Positions 47,039-56,566 of a stretch of 64,000 nucleotides of DNA are shown one piece after another (position 1 is the stretch's first letter; each line of letters starts with the position of its first letter). The notes under the pieces are model-generated. The model was not told the origin of the DNA, ran no database searches, and saw nothing but the letters and a program-made list of their open reading frames with translations. The position numbers were made by a program, and so were the translations under genes. Origin of the DNA: Niveibacterium umoris (GTDB lineage Bacteria > Pseudomonadota > Gammaproteobacteria > Burkholderiales > Rhodocyclaceae); the NCBI RefSeq assembly GCF_014197015.1, contig NZ_JACIET010000001.1, forward strand, positions 2,511,392 through 2,575,391, given 5' to 3'.

Positions 47039-47829
47039 CAGGCCTGCCTCCTCAGGGAAACATCTCCGCCCAGCACACGCACCATCACGCCGTCGCGTTC
47101 GAGCATCAGCGCGCCGTCTTCGTCCACGCCACGGCAGATTCCTTCCGCCTCGCCGGAATCGTCGATCAGCCGCACTGCTTGATCCTGCAAAGCATGGCGT
47201 GCTTGCCATGCATCGCGCATCGCGGCGAAGCCGTGCGCCTCGAAGTGGTCGAGCACGTCAGCCAAGGATGCAAGCAGCGCTGCCAGTACGGTGACCGCAT
47301 CGGTCGAGCGCGCGCCGGATGCGGACAGACCGGCAACAGGCTGGTCGGTCACCGCGCCGTCTGCGGGTGGCAGCAGATTCAAGCCGACGCCGATGACGCT
47401 GGCCGTGCGCGCGCCGCTCTGCTGCAACTCGATCAACACGCCGCCGAGCTTGCGACCGTCGAGCCAGATGTCGTTGGGCCACTTGAGCGCGACGCCTTGG
47501 GCGCCGAGGCGCTCGAGCGCTTGCGCCACGGCAAGCCCGACCGCCAGGCTCAGGCCGGCGAGCCGCGTACCCGGCGCAAACCGCCACAGCAGCGAAAAGG
47601 TCAGGCTGGCGCCGCTGCGCGCAACCCAGGCACGGCCACGACGGCCGCGCCCGGCGGTCTGCTCGAGCGCCCAGACAACGCTGCCCGATGGGGCGCCTGC
47701 CGCCGCGCGCTCAAGCAGCAGCGAACTGGTGGACGGGCAGGATTCGAGGAGATCCGCGTCGAAACGGGGGGCGACGGGGCCGAGCTGTGCCCTGAGGCGC
47801 GAGAGCTCGTGGTCGGTGCGGTCAGACAC
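47038..47829 (-). CDS. birA: Biotin--[acetyl-CoA-carboxylase] ligase
   Basis: 263 residues from GTG 47829 (SDRTDHEL). Catalytic domain motifs: STSSLLLERAA, ALEQTAGRGRRGRAWVA, KWPNDIWLDGRKLGGVLIE and the C-terminal SH3-like barrel. It activates biotin as biotinyl-AMP and attaches it to the biotin carboxyl carrier protein. There is no N-terminal helix-turn-helix, so it is a non-repressor ligase. An in-frame ATG at 47886 would add 19 residues over a likely promoter region, hence the GTG choice, which is moderately certain. Confidence 0.92.
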   Translation of the reverse strand: MSDRTDHELSRLRAQLGPVAPRFDADLLESCPSTSSLLLERAAAGAPSGSVVWALEQTAGRGRRGRAWVARSGASLTFSLLWRFAPGTRLAGLSLAVGLAVAQALERLGAQGVALKWPNDIWLDGRKLGGVLIELQQSGARTASVIGVGLNLLPPADGAVTDQPVAGLSASGARSTDAVTVLAALLASLADVLDHFEAHGFAAMRDAWQARHALQDQAVRLIDDSGEAEGICRGVDEDGALMLERDGVMVRVLGGDVSLRRQA

Positions 47830-47966
47830 TGCGCGTGATCCGGCTTGGAAAACGCGCAGTGTAACGGCTGCACCGCGCTGAAGCATGCGGTGCAGCCCCT
47901 GGTTACATCAAGGCGGCGGCAGGTTTTCGCCCGCGCCGTTGCGGTGCAGGCGCGCAGGTCGGGCGA

Positions 47967-49361
47967 TTACTCGCCGTCCATGCCGAGTTCCTGGATCTTT
48001 CGTGTGATGGTGTTGCGACCAATGCCAAGGATCTGCGCAGCCTCCACCCGCCGCCCACCGGTGGCGTTGAGGGCCCGGCGGATCAGGTTCTTCTCGAACT
48101 CGCGGGTGAGCAGGTCGAACACCTCGCCCGGCTTGCTGGCAAGCAGGCGATCGGCCTCGACCGACAGCGCGTCGATCCAGGACTCCGACGCCACCCGCGC
48201 CGGCTGCTCGCGCAGTTCGCTCGGCAGGTCGCCCACATCCACCGTCTGGCCAGGCGCCATGACGGTGAGCCAGTGACAGAGGTTTTCCAGCTGGCGGACG
48301 TTGCCGGCGAACTCCAGGGTCTGCAGGTACTTCAGCGCCCCTTCGGACAAGCGCTTCGGTTCGACCCCGAGTTCCTGCGCCGAACGCGCAAGGAAGTGGC
48401 GTGCCAGCAGCGGAACGTCTTCCTTGCGTTCGCGCAGCGGCGGCAGGCGCAGCCGGATCACGTTGAGGCGGTGGAACAGGTCTTCGCGGAACAGGCCGTC
48501 GCGCACGCGCTGCTCGAGGTTCTGGTGCGTCGCCGCGATCACCCGGACGTTGGCCTTGATCGGCTGATGGCCGCCGACGCGGTAGAAGTGATTGTCCGAG
48601 AGCACACGCAGCAGGCGCGTCTGCAACTCAGACGGCATGTCCCCGATTTCGTCGAGGAAGAGCGTGCCGCCTTCGGCCTGCTCGAAACGACCGCGGCGCT
48701 GCGCGGTGGCGCCCGTAAAGGCGCCACGCTCGTGGCCGAAGAGCTCGGACTCGAGCAGATCTTTCGGAATCGCCGCGGTGTTGATCGCGATGAAGGGCTG
48801 ATCCTTGCGCGGGCTGTGGCGGTGCAGCGCGCGGGCGACGAGCTCCTTGCCGGAGCCGGATTCGCCGTTGATCATCACCGTGGCATGTGACTGCGCGAGG
48901 CGGCCGATGGCACGGAAGACTTCCTGCATCGCAGGCGCCTGGCCGAGGATTTCCGGCAGTGCGGTGCTTTCCTCGGCGACCGGGCCACGGTGGCGGCTCT
49001 CTTCGATCGCACGCCGCACCAGCTCAACCGCCTGGTCGACGTCGAAAGGCTTCGGCAGGTATTCGAAGGCGCCGCCCTGGAAGGCAGAAACCGCGCTGTC
49101 CAGATCGGAGTAGGCGGTCATGATGATGACCGGCAGGCTGGGGTAACGCGCCTTGACCTTTTCGAGCAATACGAGGCCCGAATCACCCGGCATGCGGATG
49201 TCGCTCATCATCACCTGCGGCGGCGCGGCACCGCCATCAAGTTCGTTGAGCGCCTCGGTGGCAGAACCGAAACTGCGGTGCGCAATGTTCTCGCGGGTGA
49301 GTGCCTTTTCGAGGACCCAGCGGATGGAGCGGTCGTCGTCAACAATCCAGATCGGATTCAT
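47967..49361 (-). CDS. ntrC: Nitrogen regulator NtrC (NR(I), GlnG)
   Basis: 464 residues. Receiver domain (VDDDRSIRWVLEKAL) with phospho-acceptor Asp54, sigma-54 AAA+ domain with Walker A GESGSGKE, the GAFTGA loop that contacts sigma-54 and GTLFLDEIGDM, and a Fis-type helix-turn-helix at the end (RRVEAAQILGIGRNTITRKI). Activates glnA and other nitrogen genes from upstream dyads when phosphorylated by NtrB. ATG 49361 (MNPIWIVDDD) is chosen. 63 bases separate it from ntrB. Confidence 0.97.
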   Translation of the reverse strand: MNPIWIVDDDRSIRWVLEKALTRENIAHRSFGSATEALNELDGGAAPPQVMMSDIRMPGDSGLVLLEKVKARYPSLPVIIMTAYSDLDSAVSAFQGGAFEYLPKPFDVDQAVELVRRAIEESRHRGPVAEESTALPEILGQAPAMQEVFRAIGRLAQSHATVMINGESGSGKELVARALHRHSPRKDQPFIAINTAAIPKDLLESELFGHERGAFTGATAQRRGRFEQAEGGTLFLDEIGDMPSELQTRLLRVLSDNHFYRVGGHQPIKANVRVIAATHQNLEQRVRDGLFREDLFHRLNVIRLRLPPLRERKEDVPLLARHFLARSAQELGVEPKRLSEGALKYLQTLEFAGNVRQLENLCHWLTVMAPGQTVDVGDLPSELREQPARVASESWIDALSVEADRLLASKPGEVFDLLTREFEKNLIRRALNATGGRRVEAAQILGIGRNTITRKIQELGMDGE

Positions 49362-49424
49362 GGTGTGCACTTTGGTAAGGGGTAAGGACTGCAGGCCGTG
49401 CTCACGACCCGCACGCCTTAACAC

Positions 49425-50513
49425 TCACTCTTCGCTGCGAATGGGCAGCACGATCGTGAAGCAGGTACGGCCGGGTGCGCTCTCGACATCGATCATGCCT
49501 TGATGCTGTTCGACGAAGCTCTGCGCGATCGAGAGGCCCAAGCCACTGCCGCTGTCGCGCCCGGAAACCAGGGGGTAGAAGATGCGATCGCGAATTGCCT
49601 CCGGAATGCCGGGGCCACTATCGATGACGCGCAGCTCCAGCGCCAGCTTGTGGCGCTTTTTCGCCAGCGTCACTTGCCGCAGCGCGCGCGTCCGCAGCTG
49701 GATCTCGCCTTCACCGTGCATCGCCTGCGCCGCGTTGCGCGCGATGTTGAGCACCACCTGGATCAGCTGTTCGCGGTCTCCGGTGAGCTCGGGCAGGCTG
49801 GTGTCGTAGTCGCGCCGCATCGAAACGCCAGGGAACTCGGCGCGCACAAGACGCAGCACGCGTTCGAGCACGTCGTGAATATTGACCGGACCCGGTTGCA
49901 TGGCGCGATGCGCGTTCAGCAAGCGATGCATCAGATCCTGCAGGCGATCGACCTCGGCGATGATCACCTCGGTGTATTCCTTCAGCTGCACGTCGGTCAG
50001 TTCGCGCGCCAGCAATTGCGCGGAACCGCGAATGCCGCCGAGCGGATTCTTGATTTCGTGGGCGAGGTTGCGGATCAGCTCGCGGTTCGCCTGCTGCTGC
50101 TCGATCAGGCGCTCTTCGCGGGCAACCTTGAGCTGCGCATCGATCGGGCGAAACTCCATGAGCAGGCGGGCGCCGTGCACATCGACCGGCGTCGCCGTGC
50201 AATCGACATGCAGGGTGTCGCGCCCATTGCGTGCGAGCACCAGATTCTGGCCGGTGTAGCTCCAGTTGTTCGCAAGCGCATTGTCGAGCGCGGCATCCAG
50301 CCCCGGCGGATCGCCCAGCAGTGCCGCGAGCGCGCGTCCCGTCGACTGCCGTGCGCTGACCTCAAAGAGGTTCTCGGCAGCCGGATTGATGTAGCGAACG
50401 ATACGCGCTTCGTCTACCAGCACGACGGCGGAGGCCAGCAGGTCGAGACCCGCGACTTGTGCGTCTGGCGTCAGGTAAGGATGAACCGGTGGTTTCGGGG
50501 CGGCTTGACTCAT
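49425..50513 (-). CDS. ntrB: Nitrogen sensor kinase/phosphatase NtrB (NR(II), GlnL)
   Basis: 362 residues. N-terminal PAS domain (LDLLASAVVLVDEARIVRYINPAAENLF), H-box NLAHEIKNPLGGIRGSAQLL with His about 152, and HATPase boxes (NIARNAAQAM, VIDSGPGIPEAIRDRIFYPLVSGRDSGSGLGL). Its kinase/phosphatase balance is set by the PII protein. The start is ATG 50513 (MSQAAPKP); a TTG at 50531 is possible. Co-transcribed with ntrC. Confidence 0.96.
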   Translation of the reverse strand: MSQAAPKPPVHPYLTPDAQVAGLDLLASAVVLVDEARIVRYINPAAENLFEVSARQSTGRALAALLGDPPGLDAALDNALANNWSYTGQNLVLARNGRDTLHVDCTATPVDVHGARLLMEFRPIDAQLKVAREERLIEQQQANRELIRNLAHEIKNPLGGIRGSAQLLARELTDVQLKEYTEVIIAEVDRLQDLMHRLLNAHRAMQPGPVNIHDVLERVLRLVRAEFPGVSMRRDYDTSLPELTGDREQLIQVVLNIARNAAQAMHGEGEIQLRTRALRQVTLAKKRHKLALELRVIDSGPGIPEAIRDRIFYPLVSGRDSGSGLGLSIAQSFVEQHQGMIDVESAPGRTCFTIVLPIRSEE

Positions 50514-50612
50514 GCCCAAGCTTGCTTGCAAGAAGCGCGCCAGCCGACAGCCAAGCCCGCCTCGGCCTTCACTGGCTGCGCCGCATCCCTCTCGCTCGCC
50601 AGACTTTTCGTT

Positions 50613-51083
50613 CTATCGCAGCTTTGCAATCTCTGCCCGGATCGCCTCGACATTGCGTTCATGCAATTCGACCTGATCCTGGAAGGGCTTGACCCGCTCC
50701 TGAACCCGGGAGAAGTTCCTTTCGCCACCGCTGCGCATGGACTCCTGCTCCGCAAGCTCCTTCTTCGCCGACTCGAGCGCGCGCTCTTCGCTGGCCAGCT
50801 CGGTTTCGAGAATCTTGCGCCTATCGTTATCCCGTGCCCGCTGGGTGGAGTTGTCGACCTTGGGGAAGTCCGTCGGCGATGCTGCCGGCTTCTTGGCGCC
50901 GTTGGCCGGCACTGCGGACACGTTCTGATCTTTCGAGAGCAGGGTGCAACCCTTCTCGCCAATCTTGGTATTGGTGTACGTGACCTTGCCGGATATCGGG
51001 TCGGTGCACTTGAAGATGTCGGCGCTCGCGGGCAGGGCGCACGCGAGCAGCAGGGCTGCGGCAAGGCTACGAATCAGAGTCAT
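50613..51083 (-). CDS. DUF4124 periplasmic protein with coiled coil
   Basis: 156 residues. A signal peptide (LIRSLAAALLLACALPASA) is followed by the DUF4124 start DIFKCTDPISGKVTYTN, an Ala/Pro-rich linker and a long charged coiled coil (ARDNDRRKILETELASEERALESAKKEL...EIAKLR). Located between ntrB and glnA on the same strand, an order seen in other betaproteobacteria. Function unknown. ATG 51083 is chosen as the start of the signal peptide. Confidence 0.88.
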   Translation of the reverse strand: MTLIRSLAAALLLACALPASADIFKCTDPISGKVTYTNTKIGEKGCTLLSKDQNVSAVPANGAKKPAASPTDFPKVDNSTQRARDNDRRKILETELASEERALESAKKELAEQESMRSGGERNFSRVQERVKPFQDQVELHERNVEAIRAEIAKLR

Positions 51084-51177
51084 GCAATCGTCACAAGGTT
51101 TGACGGGTGTTCGAGTGTAGGCGCCGACGCCGGCTCTTGCCAAGCACTGACACGAATCGACGCAAATTCGTGCGGGC

Positions 51178-51203
51178 AAAAAAAAGGACGGGCAAGCCCG
51201 TCC
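51178..51203 (-). terminator. Terminator of glnA
   Basis: GGACGGGC/GCCCGTCC stem (51186-51193, 51196-51203) with a 2-base AA loop; on the minus strand eight T follow. It lies 27 bases past the glnA stop. Confidence 0.93.
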
Positions 51204-51229
51204 TCTTCATGCACAGATCGAGAGATCGA

Positions 51230-52639
51230 TCAGATGCTGTAGTACATGTCGAATTCGACCGGGTGCGTGGTCATGCGGATCTTGGTCACGTCGTCCATCT
51301 TCAGCGCGATGTACGCATCGATGAAGTCGTTCGAGAACACGCCGCCACGGGTCAGGAACTCGCGATCCTTGTCCAGCGCTTCCAGCGCCTGATCCAGCGA
51401 GGAGCAGACGGTCGGGATCAGCGCGTCTTCTTCCGGCGGCAGGTCGTACAGGTTCTTGTCGGCTGCGTCGCCCGGGTGGATCTTGTTCTGCACGCCATCC
51501 AGACCGGCCATCATCAGCGCGGCAAAGCACAGGTACGGGTTCGCGCCCGGATCCGGGAAGCGGGTCTCGATACGGCGCGCCTTGTCGCTGTTAACGAACG
51601 GGATACGGATCGAAGCCGAACGGTTCTTCGCCGAGTAGGCCAGCTTGACCGGTGCTTCGTAGTGCGGCACGAGGCGCTTGTACGAGTTGGTCAGCGGGTT
51701 GGTGATCGCGTTCAGCGCACGGGCGTGTTTGATGATGCCGCCGATGTAGTACAGCGCGAACTCGGACATGCCGGCGTAGCCGTTGCCCGCGAACAGGTTC
51801 TTGCCGTCCTTCCAGATCGACTGGTGAACGTGCATGCCCGAACCGTTGTCGCCCACGATCGGTTTCGGCATGAAGGTGGCGGTCTTGCCGTACTGGTGCG
51901 CAACGTTGTGCACCACATACTTGAGCATCTGGGTCCAGTCAGCGCGCTTGGTCAGCGTGTTGAACTTGGTGCCGATTTCGTTCTGGCCGGCGGTTGCCAC
52001 TTCGTGGTGGTGCACTTCGACCGGGATACCGATCTGCTCGAGCGCCAGCACCATCGCGGCACGGATGTCGTTGTGGCTATCGACCGGCGGAACCGGGAAG
52101 TAGCCGCCCTTGACGCCCGGACGGTGGCCGGTGTTGCCGCCTTCGAACTTCTCGCCCGAAGCCCAGGCACCTTCTTCCGAGTTGATCTTGACCGAGCAGC
52201 CCGACATGTCGACGTTCCACTCGACGCTGTCGAAAATGAAGAACTCGGGTTCCGGGCCAAAGTAGGCCGTGTCGCCCAGGCCGGAAGCCTTCAGGTAGGC
52301 TTCAGCGCGCTTGGCGATACCGCGGGGGCAGCGGTCGTAGGGCTTGAAGTCGGTGGGATCAAGAACGTCGCACGAGAGGACCAGCGTGGTCTCGTCCATG
52401 AAGGGGTCGATGAACGCGGACGAAGGATCCGGCATCAGCAGCATGTCCGAAGCCTGAATGCCTTTCCAGCCGGCGATCGACGAACCATCGAAAGCATGGC
52501 CGTGCTCGAACTTGTCTTCGTCGAATGCCGAAACCGGCACGCCGACGTGCTGCTCTTTACCCTTGGTGTCGGTGAAACGGAAGTCGACAAACTTGACTTC
52601 GTTTTCCTTGACCATCTTCAAGACGTCTTGCGGGGACAT
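51230..52639 (-). CDS. glnA: Glutamine synthetase type I
   Basis: 469 residues, the GSI-beta norm. Condenses ammonia and glutamate to glutamine with ATP; dodecamer in the cytosol. [17 protein letters not shown], the metal-binding segments, [10 protein letters not shown] and the adenylylation site NLYDLPPEE (Tyr about 398) are present, so activity should be tuned by GlnE. ATG 52639 ([10 protein letters not shown]) with AGGAG upstream. A sigma-54 element at 52709-52723 and NtrC-type dyads up to 52909 control it. Confidence 0.98.
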   Translation of the reverse strand: MSPQDVLKMVKENEVKFVDFRFTDTKGKEQHVGVPVSAFDEDKFEHGHAFDGSSIAGWKGIQASDMLLMPDPSSAFIDPFMDETTLVLSCDVLDPTDFKPYDRCPRGIAKRAEAYLKASGLGDTAYFGPEPEFFIFDSVEWNVDMSGCSVKINSEEGAWASGEKFEGGNTGHRPGVKGGYFPVPPVDSHNDIRAAMVLALEQIGIPVEVHHHEVATAGQNEIGTKFNTLTKRADWTQMLKYVVHNVAHQYGKTATFMPKPIVGDNGSGMHVHQSIWKDGKNLFAGNGYAGMSEFALYYIGGIIKHARALNAITNPLTNSYKRLVPHYEAPVKLAYSAKNRSASIRIPFVNSDKARRIETRFPDPGANPYLCFAALMMAGLDGVQNKIHPGDAADKNLYDLPPEEDALIPTVCSSLDQALEALDKDREFLTRGGVFSNDFIDAYIALKMDDVTKIRMTTHPVEFDMYYSI

Positions 52640-52708
52640 ATTCACTCCTAACGTGTGGAAGCCAACTGACGTTCTGCGGTTCTGGATACCGCGATCCGGA
52701 TTCAAAAA

Positions 52709-52723
52709 GCACGTTATGTGCCA
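52709..52723 (-). promoter_or_regulatory. Sigma-54 promoter of glnA
   Basis: Minus strand TGGCACATAACGTGC matches TGGCAC-N5-TTGC with one mismatch and has the required GG-N10-GC spacing. The predicted start is about 55-60 bases before the glnA ATG. Confidence 0.78.
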
Positions 52724-52842
52724 TCGACCAGCTCGATTGCCCGGGTTTCCAAGCCGCGAGCGCTTTGATCGAACCAGCGCGTTACGATCTGCCGAGCGCG
52801 GTATTGTGCCACAGCGCAATTGCCCATCCAGGCGCACAGCAA

Positions 52843-52909
52843 TGCACCACATAGGTGCGGCCGCACCACAAAATGCACCAAGACTGGGATCGTGCGCCAC
52901 TTTGGCGCA
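52843..52909 (-). promoter_or_regulatory. Cluster of three NtrC-type enhancer dyads
   Basis: Site 1 at 52843-52859 (TGCACCACATAGGTGCG) has GCAC-N7-GTGC, the NtrC layout. Site 2 at 52863-52877 (GCACCACAAAATGCA) is a weaker version. Site 3 at 52893-52909 (TGCGCCACTTTGGCGCA) is a perfect 17-bp dyad differing from TGCACCA-N3-TGGTGCA by one symmetric change. They lie about 120-190 bases upstream of the sigma-54 element. Confidence 0.65.
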
Positions 52910-52998
52910 GGCTTGCATCTGAGCCCGAACTTGCGGGCGATCCGGCGCGCGCGCATACTCCCCGCCCCTGTGTTATGGCGAAGAGGCTGCGGCTCAGA

Positions 52999-53451
52999 AT
53001 GGGACAACTCAGCGACATTCTCGGACTGGCCCGCGACCGCGGCGAGAAACTGGGGCTTGGCTATTCAGGCGCGCTGACGCCGGCCGAGGCCTTCACCGTC
53101 TGGCGCAACGCGCCGGGTTCGATTTTGGTTGATGTGCGCACGCGCGCCGAATGGGAGTGGGTCGGCCGCGTGCCCAACGCCGTCGAGATCGAATGGAACA
53201 GTTGGCCGGGTGGCGAACGCAATCCGCACTTTCTGGCCCAGCTCACGCATCAGGTAGATCGCGAAGCGCTGGTGCTGTTCCTCTGCCGCAGCGGTGCCCG
53301 ATCGCACAACGCCGCAATCCTTGCCCAGCAGAACGGCTACACGGCGTGCTACAACATTCTCGAAGGCTTCGAGGGCGACCGCGACGCAAACGGCCAGCGC
53401 GGTCACATCGGCGGATGGCGCCACGCCGGCCTGCCCTGGGTTCAAGGCTGA
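52999..53451 (+). CDS. Rhodanese-like domain protein
   Basis: 150 residues, single rhodanese domain. LTPAEAFTVWRNAPGSILVDVRTRAEWEWVGRVPNAVEIEW and the active-site loop LFLCRSGARSHNAA with Cys about 96 predict a sulfurtransferase. No signal peptide. The start ATG 52999 (MGQLSDIL) is preferred; ATG 52975 would add eight residues. Divergent from glnA, with the NtrC dyads between them, and followed by nadA after 76 bases. It could supply sulfur for the NadA cluster or act independently; context alone does not decide. Confidence 0.88.
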   Translation: MGQLSDILGLARDRGEKLGLGYSGALTPAEAFTVWRNAPGSILVDVRTRAEWEWVGRVPNAVEIEWNSWPGGERNPHFLAQLTHQVDREALVLFLCRSGARSHNAAILAQQNGYTACYNILEGFEGDRDANGQRGHIGGWRHAGLPWVQG

Positions 53452-53527
53452 AGCAGGAACGCTTTACCGCCATTCGGGTCATTACCACTCACGCGCGGGG
53501 TATGCCGCGCCCCATTCGAGCACAAGC

Positions 53528-54631
53528 ATGCAAGTTGCCCCCATCAGTTTTGACCGTTTCAACGCCCTGCGCGATGCCGAAGCGCAGGAACGCATCCGTG
53601 CCGCGCGGGCACGCCTGGGTAAAAAGGCAGTCCTGCTGGTGCATCACTACCAGCGCGCCGACGTCTACGAACACGCCGACCTGACCGGCGACTCGCTGCG
53701 CCTGTCACATCTGGCGAGCCAGTCGGATGCCGATTACATCGTGTTCTGCGGCGTGCACTTCATGGCCGAAGTCGCCGACATCCTGTCCAAACCGCATCAG
53801 ATCTCGATCCTGCCCGACCTGGCCGCTGGCTGCTCGATGGCCGACATGGCGAACCTCGCCAAAGTGGAGCGCTGCTGGCGCGAACTGACCGAGATCCTGG
53901 GCGAGTCGCCCGACAACCAGTTTACGCCCGTCACCTACATCAACTCTGCCGCCGACCTGAAGGCATTCTGCGGCGACCACGGCGGCATCGTGTGCACCTC
54001 GTCCAACGCTCGCACGATCCTCGACTGGAGCTTCGCGCAGCGCCCGAAGATCCTGTTCTTCCCGGATCAGCATCTGGGCCGCTGGACCGGTCACCAGATG
54101 GGCATCCCGCTCGAAGAGATGGTGGTATGGGATCCCGATCTGGAGTACGGCGGCCTCACGCCGGAGCAGATCCGCGGCGCCAAGATGCTGCTGTGGAAAG
54201 GTCACTGCGCGGTGCATCAGATGTTCCAGCCGGCGCACATCCTGCGTTGGCGCAATGCGCACCCGGACGGCATCGTGATCTCGCACCCCGAGAGCCCGTT
54301 TGAAGTCTGCCGTCAGTCCGATCATGTCGGCTCGACCGAGCACATCATCAAGACCGTGAAGGCCGCGCCTTCCGGCACGCGCTGGCTGGTGGGCACCGAG
54401 CTCAATCTGGTCAACCGGCTGGCGGAGGAAGTGAAGGGCGACGGCAAGATCGTCGAATTCATGTCGCCCACCGTCTGCATGTGCTCCACGATGCAGCGCA
54501 TCGACCCGCAGCACCTTGCGTGGACGCTCGAAAACCTCGCCGACGGCAACATCGTCAACCGCATCAGCGTGCCGGACCATGAGGCGAAACTCGCCAAACT
54601 GTCCCTGGACAGGATGCTTGCCGTCTCCTGA
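53528..54631 (+). CDS. nadA: Quinolinate synthase
   Basis: 367 residues. Condenses iminoaspartate with dihydroxyacetone phosphate to quinolinate in NAD synthesis; carries a [4Fe-4S] cluster. LLVHHYQRADVYEHADLTGDSLRLS, the CSMADMA segment, TYINSAADLKAFCGDHGGIVCTSSNA, HPESPFEVC and the C-terminal CMCSTM are conserved and supply the cysteine ligands. ATG 53528 is chosen; no strong ribosome site. No nadB or nadC lies in the window. Confidence 0.97.
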   Translation: MQVAPISFDRFNALRDAEAQERIRAARARLGKKAVLLVHHYQRADVYEHADLTGDSLRLSHLASQSDADYIVFCGVHFMAEVADILSKPHQISILPDLAAGCSMADMANLAKVERCWRELTEILGESPDNQFTPVTYINSAADLKAFCGDHGGIVCTSSNARTILDWSFAQRPKILFFPDQHLGRWTGHQMGIPLEEMVVWDPDLEYGGLTPEQIRGAKMLLWKGHCAVHQMFQPAHILRWRNAHPDGIVISHPESPFEVCRQSDHVGSTEHIIKTVKAAPSGTRWLVGTELNLVNRLAEEVKGDGKIVEFMSPTVCMCSTMQRIDPQHLAWTLENLADGNIVNRISVPDHEAKLAKLSLDRMLAVS

Positions 54632-54672
54632 TCGCCGCTCCGGCAGCATCCACGCTCCGGCAGCCTCCAAAG

Positions 54673-54707
54673 AAAACGCCCCGGCGCAACATGCGGCGGG
54701 GCGTTTT
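54673..54707. terminator. Bidirectional terminator between nadA and chalcone-isomerase-like gene
   Basis: AAAACGCCCC (54673-54682) pairs with GGGGCGTTTT (54698-54707), giving a T tract on either strand between two convergent genes. Confidence 0.9.
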
Positions 54708-54726
54708 GCGTGGTGCCGGCGTTCGC

Positions 54727-55326
54727 TCAGTTCGGAATGCCCAGCAAGCCATTGCGTGTGTTGGCGCGCACCTTCGGTCCCATCCACACCTTCATGATGA
54801 TCGGATAGAACCCGTCGCCCTGGATCGGCTGCGTCGCGAGTTCATTGTTGATCCGGATCTCGGTGGTCTTGGGCGTCGGCAGCCAATCCAGCGTCACGAC
54901 GTCGCCCTTGACGAGCTTTGAACGGCTGTTGAACGCCGCCCCGAGCGCCGCCAGTTGCAGGATGTTGTTTTCGACCTCTTCGCGCGTCGCGTTCTGCTTG
55001 ATGCGATCGAGCAGCACGGTTGCAAGGTCCTTCGCAGAGATTTCCTTCAGCGCCACCATCCGAAGACGCTTGGCCCCCTTCGCTGCAAACGCCGCCTCGG
55101 GCGTGTTCGCCTTCTGCGCCATGTATAGGCCGACCACAGTTGCCTTCGACGACAGGATCTGCGACGGCGCCGCACCGTTCAGCACCAGCTTCTGGCCTGC
55201 GACCGTGTCGCCGTCGTCGAAGGTAAAACCATCGACTTCAATCGCAGCCGTCGCCGCACCCGCCCAAAGGGCTGCCGCGACCAACAAACCGCGACACAAC
55301 ATTTTTGATTCAATACGCAAGCGCAT
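54727..55326 (-). CDS. Chalcone isomerase-like periplasmic protein
   Basis: 199 residues. A signal peptide (MLCRGLLVAAALWAGAATA) precedes a chalcone_isomerase-like fold (IEVDGFTFDDGDTVAGQKLVLNGAA...VVGLYMAQKANT...LGIPN). Bacterial members of this group are not flavonoid enzymes; their role is unknown, possibly fatty-acid binding. GAGGGG ribosome site precedes ATG 55326. Monocistronic, convergent with nadA and divergent from the next gene. Confidence 0.85.
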   Translation of the reverse strand: MRLRIESKMLCRGLLVAAALWAGAATAAIEVDGFTFDDGDTVAGQKLVLNGAAPSQILSSKATVVGLYMAQKANTPEAAFAAKGAKRLRMVALKEISAKDLATVLLDRIKQNATREEVENNILQLAALGAAFNSRSKLVKGDVVTLDWLPTPKTTEIRINNELATQPIQGDGFYPIIMKVWMGPKVRANTRNGLLGIPN

Positions 55327-55496
55327 GGTGTTTCCCCTCTAATTATTTCTGTTGCCTTATGTGACAATCCGCGCCTCACGCGAAAACGCCGATACGCCGA
55401 TACGCCAAACGATTCGCGCCGTCAAGGCAGGATCGTCAAAGGTCGGGGATTCTCTCAGAAATGCCCGCCAGAAGAATCACCTCGCAAGGAAAATTC

Positions 55497-56513
55497 ATGC
55501 AAATTCATTCTCGCCACCGCCTGATTGCCGCTGCATTGGCAGCTATCTCGTGCGCCACACCCGCCCTCGCCACCGAGCGTGGCCAACTGCGCGCGCTGCT
55601 CGGCCTGCCCGGCCAAGACCTGACCTCACCCGCGCTGCCGGGCTTCTACACGCAAGCCAATTACCAGCATTACTACGCCGGCGAATTCAAGGACAACGAC
55701 GGCAACACGCCGGTGCTCAGCCGCGATGCCGGCGCACTCGGTGTGCTGTCGGCGCAGCAGAACAGCCAGGTTCGCGCCGACGTGCTCGCCCTGCGCGGCA
55801 GCTGGATTTCCGAATACCAGCTGTGGGACGGCCGCGTCGGCTTTTCCGCCACGCTGCCGTTGATCAAGACGGCCCTGACCACCAATCTGGTACGCACGTC
55901 GCCGGTACCCCCGGCGATTGCGCCGATCGTCGACGGCGTCATCGCGGGCCTGTCGCAGGCCAACTCCGGCACCGAATCCGGCATCGGCGACATGGAGTTC
56001 GCCCCGTTCGTCGACTGGCAGACCGACACCTACCGCGTCATCTTTGCCCCGGCTTTCGTCGCCCCCACCGGCGACTATGACAAGGATCGCGCGGTCAATC
56101 CGGGCGCCGGCAAGTTCTGGACCTTCCGTCCAGTGGTGACGCTGGCCTACGTTACCGAGAACGGCTGGGAGTTCGGCGCTCGCACGACCTACTCGTTCAA
56201 CGGCAAGAACAGCGACACCGAGTACAAGTCGGGCCAGTACCTGCACTCCGACGGCGCAGTGCTCTACCAGATCCGCGACGGCGTGCGGATCGGCGCGACC
56301 GGCTACCTGATCTACCAGACCACCAAGGACAGCGGCACCGGCGCGCCGGAAAACGGCAACAAGGCGCGCGTGTTTGCGATCGGCCCGTCGGCTGGCTGGC
56401 AGAGCGAAAGCGGCTCGCTTGGCCTTGAATTCAAGGTGATGCAGGAATTCGGCGCACGCAATCGCCCGGAAGGCACCATCGGCTGGCTGCGCATGATCTA
56501 TCGCGTCAACTGA
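55497..56513 (+). CDS. Outer-membrane transporter-like beta-barrel (SphA/MetA-pathway type)
   Basis: 338 residues. Signal peptide (HRLIAAALAAISCATPALA) followed by an alternating hydrophobic/polar pattern of amphipathic strands ending in an aromatic-rich RMIYRVN, as in outer-membrane barrels. The GDMEFAPFVDWQTDTYRVIFAPAFVAPTGDYDKD segment matches the transporter family PF13557 found near phenol and aromatic catabolic genes. Its cargo is unknown. AAGGAAA ribosome site before ATG 55497. It stands alone between terminators. Confidence 0.78.
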   Translation: MQIHSRHRLIAAALAAISCATPALATERGQLRALLGLPGQDLTSPALPGFYTQANYQHYYAGEFKDNDGNTPVLSRDAGALGVLSAQQNSQVRADVLALRGSWISEYQLWDGRVGFSATLPLIKTALTTNLVRTSPVPPAIAPIVDGVIAGLSQANSGTESGIGDMEFAPFVDWQTDTYRVIFAPAFVAPTGDYDKDRAVNPGAGKFWTFRPVVTLAYVTENGWEFGARTTYSFNGKNSDTEYKSGQYLHSDGAVLYQIRDGVRIGATGYLIYQTTKDSGTGAPENGNKARVFAIGPSAGWQSESGSLGLEFKVMQEFGARNRPEGTIGWLRMIYRVN

Positions 56514-56532
56514 TGCCGCCACGCCCCTGAGC

Positions 56533-56566
56533 AAACGGCCCCGCACAGCGGGGCCGTTTTGTTTTC
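56533..56566 (+). terminator. Terminator of the outer-membrane transporter-like gene
   Basis: AAACGGCCCCG/CGGGGCCGTTT stem (56533-56543, 56549-56559) with a 5-base loop and a T-rich tail, 20 bases past the stop. Confidence 0.92.

Noticed and set aside
45212..47182. A 656-residue plus-strand frame opposite the SPFH gene and coaX
   Set aside because: Antisense to two well-supported genes and the gap between them.
52640..52918. Upstream extension of glnA
   Set aside because: The extra residues cover the sigma-54 element and enhancer dyads, and GlnA proteins begin at MSPQDV-like sequence.
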